From Candidatus Zixiibacteriota bacterium (lineage in GTDB: Bacteria > Zixibacteria > MSB-5A5 > WJJR01): DNA of 5,835 nucleotides. Under the pieces are notes generated by a model, which was not told the origin of the DNA, did no database searches, and worked only from the letters and a program-made list of their open reading frames with translations. Of this stretch, positions 1 through 4,729 are shown one piece after another (the first letter of the stretch is position 1; each line of letters begins with the position of its first letter). Both the position numbers and the translations under genes were made by a program. The stretch spans positions 1-5,835 of the forward strand of contig JAGVEK010000446.1 in NCBI GenBank assembly GCA_020058315.1. The letters run 5' to 3'.

Positions 1-561
1 CAGAAGCTCGGACGCGCTCAGCAAATCGTAGATACGAGCGTAGATCGCTACCGCAGAGTCAAGTTGCCCCTCTTGCTGGTAAATCCGGCCGTTGAAATAG
101 GCAACGCGGGGGTTGGAGGCTTCGTATTTCAATGGAAGAGCGATGTACTTTCTCGCCGAATCGGCACCGCCGGAGTCGCAGTAGAACTCAGCCAGGGTCT
201 GATGTGCCTCCAGAAACTCGGGGTCAATGGTCAGCGCTCGGCGGAGCGCCGCCTGTTCGCCGGTGCGGTCGCCTCGCAGGGCCAGGATTTTCGCTCTTAC
301 GCTCCACAGCGCAGCACTCAGCGAGTCCGCCGCGAGGGCTTTCTCCACGATCTTCCAGGCCGAGTCGGCACGATGGTTGTTCAGCAGAGACCTCGCAACG
401 ACGGCACGGTTGAACGAGCCGACTCGCTGGGCAAAAGCACTCGACTGGACAGCCAGAAGAACCACCAGCGCGGTCAGGAGGGGAACGATGACGCTGCCAG
501 GCGCCCTGGCTGAAACGCCGGGGGAGATTGTCCGCCCAGGTTCTGGAGCCGGGCCATCCAT
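1..561 (-). CDS. Secreted or membrane-anchored TPR-repeat protein (C-terminus cut by window edge)
   Basis: The frame stays open to the left edge, so only the first 187 or so residues are visible. Residues 24-44 form a hydrophobic stretch (VIVPLLTALVVLLAV) ending in SAFA before Q45, which reads as a signal peptide with an AxA-type cleavage site, so the protein is probably periplasmic. The n-region of about 23 residues is long. Residues 65-187 show helix-pair repeats of TPR type: ADSAWKIVEKALAADS, a central repeat ending in ALTIDPEFLEAHQTLAEF, and QEGQLDSAVAIYARIYD. Such repeats usually hold protein partners, and no catalytic domain is seen. The start is uncertain. ATG 559-561 has only a weak AGAGG about 12 bases upstream. 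In-frame ATGs at 589-591, 625-627 and 637-639 would bring the start up to or into the end of the acetyltransferase gene but lengthen the n-region further. It is probably the last visible gene of the exonuclease-GNAT operon. The specific role cannot be told. Confidence 0.72.
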   Translation of the reverse strand, partial: MDGPAPEPGRTISPGVSARAPGSVIVPLLTALVVLLAVQSSAFAQRVGSFNRAVVARSLLNNHRADSAWKIVEKALAADSLSAALWSVRAKILALRGDRTGEQAALRRALTIDPEFLEAHQTLAEFYCDSGGADSARKYIALPLKYEASNPRVAYFNGRIYQQEGQLDSAVAIYARIYDLLSASELL

Positions 562-628
562 TGATAGTTTTGCCCTCTTGGACAACAGCATATCGGGACT
601 CGTCACGAGGCCATCCGGGGAAAACATC

Positions 629-1087
629 TCAGGCATCATCGGATTCACGTTTGGAGTAGTAAAGAATATCTTTGTGGAAATGATACCCGCTTTTCTCAAA
701 GAGAACCTGCGAAGAAGTGTTTTCGCGATCAATGAGAGCAGCTATCACGCGCACGCCACGTCCGTGCAGCTCTCTTTCGGCGGCAGCAATGAGACGCCCG
801 GCCAGTCCCCCCCGGCGGAAATCCGGGTGGACGGCCAGCCGGTTAATCCAGCCACGCCTATCATCATCGGTCGCCAGCACACATCCCACCAGCCGCTCTC
901 CAGCGAACGCGCCAATGAAACCTTCGCCATTGGCCATCCATTCATCCTGCAGTTTTTCGCGTGAGTCGCGTCCTGTGGGACGATAGGTCAGTCCCGCCGC
1001 GTCCCACAGTGCATGCAGCCACCTGACATCATCAATCCGCATCGAACGAATAGTAATCGGCGGGTGCTCCGGATGCCGGTCTCTCAT
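629..1087 (-). CDS. GNAT-family N-acetyltransferase
   Basis: This 152-residue protein has the size and order of a single GNAT domain, which transfers an acetyl group from acetyl-CoA to an amine. An N-terminal strand (ITIRSMRIDDV, 11-21) leads to a substrate-side helix region. Next come strand GFIGAFAGERLVGCVLAT (56-73) and motif A, INRLAVHPDFRRGGLAGRL (81-99), with the pyrophosphate-binding loop RRGGLA at 91-96 in place of the common Q/R-x-x-G-x-G/A. Motif B follows (VRVIAALIDRENTSSQVLFEKSGY, 112-135), with the typical N-x-x-[AS]-x-x-[LF]-[YF]-E-x-x-G-[FY] arrangement. The ATG is preceded by GGGAGGTGA (1091-1099), with GGAGG six bases from the start. It overlaps the exonuclease stop by four bases (ATGA), implying translational coupling. 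The family assignment is firm; the substrate (small molecule, ribosomal protein or N-terminus) is not readable from sequence. Confidence 0.93.
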   Translation of the reverse strand: MRDRHPEHPPITIRSMRIDDVRWLHALWDAAGLTYRPTGRDSREKLQDEWMANGEGFIGAFAGERLVGCVLATDDDRRGWINRLAVHPDFRRGGLAGRLIAAAERELHGRGVRVIAALIDRENTSSQVLFEKSGYHFHKDILYYSKRESDDA

Positions 1088-1968
1088 GTGTCACCTCCCT
1101 CGGCGTCCTGCCCCGGTGCGGGGAGGTGCCAGTCCACGATCCGGTCGAGGCGGAAATGCCGCTCGGCATTGCGCTCCAGGCAGTCGGCCACAAGATACAT
1201 GTGGCTGCCCAAACGCACGATCTTTCTGGCGCGAATCCGGCGGGTCGACCGGCCGCCGGTAGCAGCAACATAAACTATGCGAAGTTCGCCTTCCCGCCGG
1301 ATAATATCCACAAGGGATGGCGGAATCTTCAGCGCATCCAGTTCCGAGAGGTCATTGACCGGAACATAGGGCAGATCGGCGAGCGAGTTGACGATTTGGG
1401 CTATGGGAACCGGCGCATCGCCAAAGACCTGTTCCACCATGATTTGGAGGATCTTCTGGGTCATGCGCGTGTCAGCCAATGCGCGGTGGTCCTGCCGTTT
1501 TCTCACGCCAAGCGCATTGGCAACGGCTTCCAGCCTGTTGGACGGGAACTGGAAATGCTTGCGCGCCAGGAAGACCGTGTCGATCACCGCCAGCTCGGGA
1601 AACGCCCGACCGCAGCGCGCGTATTCGGCACGCAGAAATCCGATATCGAAACGGGCATTGTGCGCCACCAGCACGGCATCCGATAGCAGAGCATCAATCC
1701 GGTCGATCAGATCCGGAAAGCGTGGCGCTCCCACCAACATCTGTGGCGTAATTTTGTTGACAGCAAACGCCCCTGGCGAGATTTCCATTTCCGGATCGAT
1801 GAATGAAACGAACTCGCGCTCCAGCCCGCCCGGCTCCTGACGAATCACCGCGATTTCACAGACCCGGTCCCCCCTGCCGGGATCGAGGCCCGTGGTCTCG
1901 ACGTCCACAAAGGCGAGGGTGGCCTGAGAGAGGGGGCGGTTCAGCAGTGACTCTGCGGTGGATGACAA
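1084..1968 (-). CDS. DEDDh 3'-5' exonuclease with C-terminal WYL-type domain
   Basis: Residue numbers count from the upstream GTG at 1981-1983. The N-terminal half (about 20-185) is a DnaQ/epsilon-type exonuclease. Exo I is FVDVETTGLDP with D27 and E29, Exo II is VLVAHNARFDIGFL with D113, and Exo III is DHRALADT with H166 and D171. All five DEDDh residues are present, so Mg-dependent 3'-5' hydrolysis of DNA or RNA is expected. After a linker, residues 223-288 resemble a WYL domain: a LRIVYVAATGG strand, then GSHMYLVADC (259-268) and RHFRLDRI (275-282), matching the family's YLvayc...R.FrldRI pattern. WYL domains sense ligands or nucleic acid in many stress and defence regulators. The start is taken as TTG 1966-1968 because GAGGAG (1974-1979) lies five bases upstream. 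The GTG five codons earlier has no Shine-Dalgarno site. No polymerase domain is attached. The acetyltransferase gene overlaps its stop codon. The exonuclease call is firm and the WYL call is probable. Confidence 0.9.
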   Translation of the reverse strand: MSSTAESLLNRPLSQATLAFVDVETTGLDPGRGDRVCEIAVIRQEPGGLEREFVSFIDPEMEISPGAFAVNKITPQMLVGAPRFPDLIDRIDALLSDAVLVAHNARFDIGFLRAEYARCGRAFPELAVIDTVFLARKHFQFPSNRLEAVANALGVRKRQDHRALADTRMTQKILQIMVEQVFGDAPVPIAQIVNSLADLPYVPVNDLSELDALKIPPSLVDIIRREGELRIVYVAATGGRSTRRIRARKIVRLGSHMYLVADCLERNAERHFRLDRIVDWHLPAPGQDAEGGDT

Positions 1969-1973
1969 TGGGA

Positions 1974-1979
1974 CTCCTC
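1974..1979 (-). promoter_or_regulatory. Ribosome binding site deciding the exonuclease start
   Basis: GAGGAG on the minus strand lies five bases before TTG 1966-1968, a good spacing. The alternative GTG at 1981-1983 is preceded by AAGACGAAGA, with no comparable match to the 16S rRNA tail. The site therefore favours the TTG start, which shortens the protein by five residues. Confidence 0.55.
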
Positions 1980-1992
1980 GCACTCTTCGTCT

Positions 1993-2006
1993 TCAGCCAC
2001 GGCTGA
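1993..2006. repeat. Perfect inverted repeat in the exonuclease leader
   Basis: TCAGCC-AC-GGCTGA has six-base arms and a two-base centre. It ends 24 bases before the preferred TTG start, just upstream of its ribosome binding site. As DNA it could be a binding site for a dimeric regulator. As RNA the two-base loop makes a poor hairpin. It lies in the roughly 140-160-base gap between the rhodanese and exonuclease genes, where I see no convincing promoter or T-tailed terminator. A second, imperfect stem in the gap pairs GATTCGAT (2014-2021) with ATCGAAATC (2034-2042), with one bulged base. Confidence 0.4.
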
Positions 2007-2125
2007 GGATTGCGATTCGATGAGACAGATTCAATCGAAATCAAGTGCCCTCACAGGCATGCTGGGCAAGCCGACCAGGACAGGGTGATCGATTCTGTGC
2101 CGGAAGGAAACTGGGTGCAGATACC

Positions 2126-2608
2126 TTAACGCCTGTCATCGGCCAGCGGGCCGGAATCGACCGGGAATCCCGCGTTGACCCAGGCATTCATGCCACCTTC
2201 CACGTTGAAGAGATGGCGATGGCCCAGCCCGGCGAGAGTCTCGGCGGCCAGTGCGCTGCGGTTGCCGCTGCGGCAAATCAAGTACACGGCTGTGCTTGTG
2301 TCACCGCCCATCTCGGCCACCCGGCTGGCGATCTGGTCATGCTCAATGAACTTCTTGACGGCCAACAGGCGGCGTGCCTCCCACTCGGCGGGAGTGCGCA
2401 CATCGACAAGGAGGAGATCAGGGTTCGCGGTCAATGAATCGCGGAGGGCCTGAACTGAGATTTGCGTCACGCCGGATGAGGTGCCCGGCGATTTGCATCC
2501 CATGGGTCCACCGAATAACAGAGTGCCCAGTAACGTGACAGCCCGGTATGGGGAGCGCGGTGAGAGCGCCCTTCCCGCCAGACGGAGAGTGTTCGAGGTG
2601 ATGGACAT
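2126..2608 (-). CDS. Secreted single-domain rhodanese, possible lipoprotein
   Basis: This 160-residue protein has a basic N-terminus (R9, R13, R18, R22), a hydrophobic run AVTLLGTLLFGG (23-34) and then MGC with C38, followed by a Ser/Gly-rich linker. C38 may be a lipidation site, but proline at -3 makes the lipobox atypical, so simple export is also possible. Residues 48-150 are a rhodanese domain: VTQISVQALRDSL, the LLVDVRTPAEW strand and loop (66-76), VYLICRSGNRS with the catalytic loop C112 to S118, AAETLAGLGH, and NVEGGMNAWVNAGFPV. The loop holds Cys and two Arg in the usual sulfurtransferase arrangement, so it should carry a persulfide on C112. The conserved GH-I-PGA segment after DVRTPAEW is replaced by ARRLLAVKKFIEHDQI, which may alter substrate handling. 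ATG has GGAGGT six bases upstream of it (2614-2619). The gene follows the NTF2-like lipoprotein by 18 bases and is probably cotranscribed with it. The sulfur donor and acceptor are unknown. Confidence 0.9.
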   Translation of the reverse strand: MSITSNTLRLAGRALSPRSPYRAVTLLGTLLFGGPMGCKSPGTSSGVTQISVQALRDSLTANPDLLLVDVRTPAEWEARRLLAVKKFIEHDQIASRVAEMGGDTSTAVYLICRSGNRSALAAETLAGLGHRHLFNVEGGMNAWVNAGFPVDSGPLADDRR

Positions 2609-2626
2609 GCTGTACCTCCGCGCCCG

Positions 2627-3094
2627 CTACATGGTGCGGAAATCGGTCACCACCCAGTGTTCACGACGGAAGTGGAGACGCATCTTGTTGTAGTACTGCA
2701 CTCGTGTCACACGGTCGAGGAAAGAGACCTCGACCAGCGCCGAATCGCCGGTGACCTCCGAGCGTCCCAGGACGATCTGGTTGTCATCCAGCCAGCGTTT
2801 GCGCAGATGTCCGTCGCCGGTCAGTTGCTTCAGGAGGAGCCCCCCCCAATCCAGCGACGGATCGGTCGTGTCAGTCTCCGAACTGACCAGTTCGGCACGC
2901 AGATCGTGAGCGGCTGCACCAAGATCGACATTCGCCGCCAATGCCACAGAATCAGACGTCCGCATGGCATCGAACATGTTTTTTATCGCGTCCTTGGGAT
3001 CGGGACGGCCGCCGGAGGAGCATCCTGCGAGACAGATGATCAGCCCGAAAAGAATGGTGGGCCGAGCCCACCCTGCATTGAAGTGTCGTTTCAT
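2627..3094 (-). CDS. Small lipoprotein with NTF2-like fold features (uncharacterised)
   Basis: This 155-residue protein starts with a clear lipoprotein signal: MKRHFN, a hydrophobic segment TILFGLIICLAGC (13-25) and a canonical LAGC lipobox with C25, followed by SSGGRPDP. With S at +2 it would be sorted to the outer membrane under the enterobacterial rule. The mature part opens with a helix DAIKNMFDAMRTSDSVALAAN and ends in strands SALVEVSFLDR, VQYYNKMRLHFRRE and HWVVTDF. This order resembles small NTF2-like or DUF4878-type lipoproteins, which is a fold-level guess. No catalytic motif is visible. ATG 3092-3094 has GGAG five bases upstream (3100-3103). The frame also stays open upstream to an ATG at 3170-3172, but that would overlap the barrel gene and bury the signal sequence. 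The gene starts 13 bases after the barrel gene stop and most likely shares its transcript. A run of eight G (2840-2847 on the plus strand as C) lies in the coding sequence. Confidence 0.85.
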   Translation of the reverse strand: MKRHFNAGWARPTILFGLIICLAGCSSGGRPDPKDAIKNMFDAMRTSDSVALAANVDLGAAAHDLRAELVSSETDTTDPSLDWGGLLLKQLTGDGHLRKRWLDDNQIVLGRSEVTGDSALVEVSFLDRVTRVQYYNKMRLHFRREHWVVTDFRTM

Positions 3095-3107
3095 CACCTC
3101 TCCACGA

Positions 3108-4100
3108 TCAGAAACCGGTGTGGAGGGTGAAGCGATGGGTCGACCCAAGTTTGGACATGAGACCAAACGCATAGTCGATCGTGACCCGGTTCATCGTGAA
3201 CCCAGCCCCAAAACTCAGCCCGGCGAGTTTGTCACTGTTCGTACCGGTGTCGATCTGGCCACCGAGTGTGTTGTACCCCACACGCAGCAAGAGCGGCTTG
3301 ACGGCGGAGATTTCACTTCCGAACGCAGCACCGAACTTGCTGTCGTATGATTTCATAACATCCACGGCAAAGAGAACCGGCGTGCCCCGCAATTGATGCG
3401 AAAAACCGGCAACACCGGTGATCGGAAGTTTGTCCTTAGCCCCTTCACCGAAGGCTTTCATCTGAAAACCGGCATTGCGAACAGCGATTCCCGCCTGCGT
3501 GTGTTCATCGGAGAAGCGATACAGGAAACCGGCATCAAAGGCCAGTGCCCATGAGGACTGATTGTCAATCGATTCGCTGATGAGGCGCACACTGCCCCCG
3601 ACCGACGATTGCGAGACGGCTTCGGATCGATCATCCTGTCCTGAAAAGGACCTGCCCCAGCTTAGGGCGAGCGCAAAGTCCGAGGCGCCGAAATCCGGAC
3701 GCGAACTGCCATCCGACCTGGCCGCGCGGAAGTTGCCGTAATCGAGATATTGGGCGGCGACGCCGATGCGGTCGTTTTCGCCCAATCTCCATGTCCCAGC
3801 AACAAAACCCGACTGAATGTCAGTCAGCCAGTTGTTGTAGGTGGCCATGAACTGCTTCGGCGCAAGGAAGCCCAATCCGGCCGGGTTGTAGGTGAGCGCA
3901 CCGAGACCATCGGCGAGACCGGCATAAGCCCCGCCCATCGCTTCGGCACGGGCATCAGTTCCAACCTTGAGGAAGGCGTACGCGGCTTCCCCCGCCCCTG
4001 CCGCGCAAGCGCCGTGCGGGAAGAGCCAGACCGCCGCAACCCCGAGCAGCAGCGCGACTGGAAAGAACCGGTATTGTCCTTGGTTTCGTTTCGCGTTCAA
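3108..4100 (-). CDS. PorV/PorQ-family outer-membrane beta-barrel protein
   Basis: The protein is 330 residues from TTG 4098-4100. A signal peptide covers about residues 1-33: basic NAKRNQ, hydrophobic FFPVALLLGVAAVWLF, cleavage near ACA-AGAG. Residues 42-76 carry the family signature: AFLKVGTDARAEAMGGAY, then ADG, then LTYNPAGL. This is the N-terminal plug and first-strand region of the PorV/PorQ (UPF0164) branch of FadL-like barrels. Alternating strands follow, and the chain ends in THRFTLHTGF, whose terminal aromatic fits a BAM insertion signal. In Bacteroidetes, PorV helps type IX secretion substrates reach the surface, but many members lie outside that system and have no known role, so the function here is open. 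The TTG start is chosen because GGAGGT (4106-4111) lies five bases upstream and a strong promoter places the transcript start downstream of the in-frame ATG at 4149-4151. Two envelope-protein genes follow closely. Confidence 0.92.
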   Translation of the reverse strand: MNAKRNQGQYRFFPVALLLGVAAVWLFPHGACAAGAGEAAYAFLKVGTDARAEAMGGAYAGLADGLGALTYNPAGLGFLAPKQFMATYNNWLTDIQSGFVAGTWRLGENDRIGVAAQYLDYGNFRAARSDGSSRPDFGASDFALALSWGRSFSGQDDRSEAVSQSSVGGSVRLISESIDNQSSWALAFDAGFLYRFSDEHTQAGIAVRNAGFQMKAFGEGAKDKLPITGVAGFSHQLRGTPVLFAVDVMKSYDSKFGAAFGSEISAVKPLLLRVGYNTLGGQIDTGTNSDKLAGLSFGAGFTMNRVTIDYAFGLMSKLGSTHRFTLHTGF

Positions 4101-4105
4101 ATCGC

Positions 4106-4111
4106 ACCTCC
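4106..4111 (-). promoter_or_regulatory. Ribosome binding site deciding the barrel-protein start
   Basis: GGAGGT, a full match to the Shine-Dalgarno core, lies five bases before TTG 4098-4100. The upstream in-frame ATG at 4149-4151 is preceded by TGTCAATTC, with no such site. The TTG start also removes 17 polar residues (including two Cys) that would otherwise sit before the signal peptide. Confidence 0.75.
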
Positions 4112-4133
4112 GGCAGTCGAGATTTCCCCTGGC

Positions 4134-4161
4134 ATTATGCGGGGTCCGCATGAATTGACAA
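4134..4161 (-). promoter_or_regulatory. Sigma70-type promoter for the barrel-protein unit
   Basis: On the minus strand, TTGTCA (4156-4161, five of six consensus bases) is followed after 16 bases by CATAAT (4134-4139, five of six). The expected transcript start is near 4127, giving a leader of about 27 bases that contains the GGAGGT site. The match is strong for a GC-rich sequence and lies in the only gap between the lptE-like gene and the barrel gene. No experimental support is available from sequence alone. Confidence 0.65.
4137..4151. repeat. Inverted repeat overlapping the promoter (candidate operator)
   Basis: ATGCGG-GGT-CCGCAT is a perfect inverted repeat with six-base arms and a three-base centre. 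It covers most of the spacer and part of the -10 box of the barrel-gene promoter. A dimeric repressor bound here would block RNA polymerase, so it is a candidate operator. The binding protein is unknown, and no regulator gene is encoded in the window. Confidence 0.45.
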
Positions 4162-4204
4162 ACATGTTTCGAACAGGATAAGTTCCGTTGCCCAGCATCG
4201 GCGT

Positions 4205-4729
4205 CTACCAGCTCTTGACTGTCCGGTTGATAATGTCCTCGGTGATCTTCTTGATCGCCCGTTCCTGTCCAACCGTTTCCAGCGTGTCAGAGCCGTAGCT
4301 CCCGAAGCCGCGGATGCTCGCCGCACTCCAGACCGATCCCGTACCGTCCCTCTTGACCAGATCGGCCGATACCCAGATCTCCACCAAGTACTCTTTCACC
4401 TGATCGTTCTCATCGAATGTGTATGCTTTCCGCTGGTAATCGAGCACGCGGCCGTTCAGGATCGCCTCGGCAATCGAAGCGTCTTGGACTTTGACCTGAT
4501 TGTCCTCCACAAGGCCATTGATGATTCCGCCGGTCAGCGCCTCCGCCAGACCAAATTGCGTGGTCTCGTTCTCAAATCCAGGGACTGCCACCGACTTGAC
4601 CAGCGCCGTGCGCCCGCCCGAGAAGGAATAGGGGGAGCAGGAGACGCACAGCCAGACGAGGAGACACAGGGAAACACCTGCGGTTCTGAACAGCCGCCAA
4701 TCAGCCCGTGATCGTCGCGACGAAATCAC
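4205..4729 (-). CDS. lptE: LptE-like outer-membrane lipoprotein (LPS assembly)
   Basis: This 174-residue protein has an arginine-rich N-terminus (SSRRSRADWRLFR), a hydrophobic segment (17-30, TAGVSLCLLVWLCVS) and C31 in a VSC lipobox. C31 begins the mature CSPYSFSGGRTALVKSVAVPGFENET. The opening YSFSGG followed by KSVAVP-FEN-T is characteristic of LptE-like proteins, which sit inside the LptD barrel and help place lipopolysaccharide in the outer leaflet. The later LAEALTGGIINGLVEDNQVKV, ILNGRVLDYQRKAYTF and VEIWVSADLVKRDG segments fit the family's alpha/beta fold, as does a C-terminal helix (QERAIKKITEDIINRTVKSW). The GTG start overlaps the hutI stop (GTGA) and has only a weak GAG nearby, so translation probably depends on coupling to hutI. 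Family membership is fairly firm. The function follows from the family, since lptD is not in view. Confidence 0.83.
   Translation of the reverse strand: MISSRRSRADWRLFRTAGVSLCLLVWLCVSCSPYSFSGGRTALVKSVAVPGFENETTQFGLAEALTGGIINGLVEDNQVKVQDASIAEAILNGRVLDYQRKAYTFDENDQVKEYLVEIWVSADLVKRDGTGSVWSAASIRGFGSYGSDTLETVGQERAIKKITEDIINRTVKSW

Noticed and set aside
227..964. Long plus-strand open frame of 245 codons
   Set aside because: It runs antisense to the TPR and acetyltransferase genes, has no recognisable domain, and its residue composition is that expected of a GC-rich shadow frame.
1126..1686. Plus-strand open frame of 186 codons
   Set aside because: It lies wholly antisense to the exonuclease gene, whose catalytic motifs are clear on the minus strand.
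2015..2050. Possible promoter for the exonuclease unit (TTGATT with TCGAAT on the minus strand)
   Set aside because: Both boxes match only four of six consensus bases and the spacing is 18, no better than chance in this sequence.
1984..2125. Rho-independent terminator after the rhodanese gene
   Set aside because: No GC-rich hairpin followed by a T run is present on the minus strand. The small palindromes lack a T tail.
2657..3130. Plus-strand open frame of 157 codons
   Set aside because: It is antisense to the lipoprotein gene, which has a signal peptide, lipobox and ribosome binding site. The plus-strand frame has none.
3095..3172. Longer N-terminus for the NTF2-like lipoprotein from ATG 3170-3172
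   Set aside because: It would overlap the barrel gene by 65 bases and place 26 polar residues before an otherwise ideal lipoprotein signal with its own ribosome binding site.
4155..4183. Plus-strand TTGACA followed by a GATAAG-like -10
   Set aside because: The -35 is perfect, but the -10 is weak and no plus-strand gene follows. The hexamer largely overlaps the minus-strand TTGTCA box, which is better supported.
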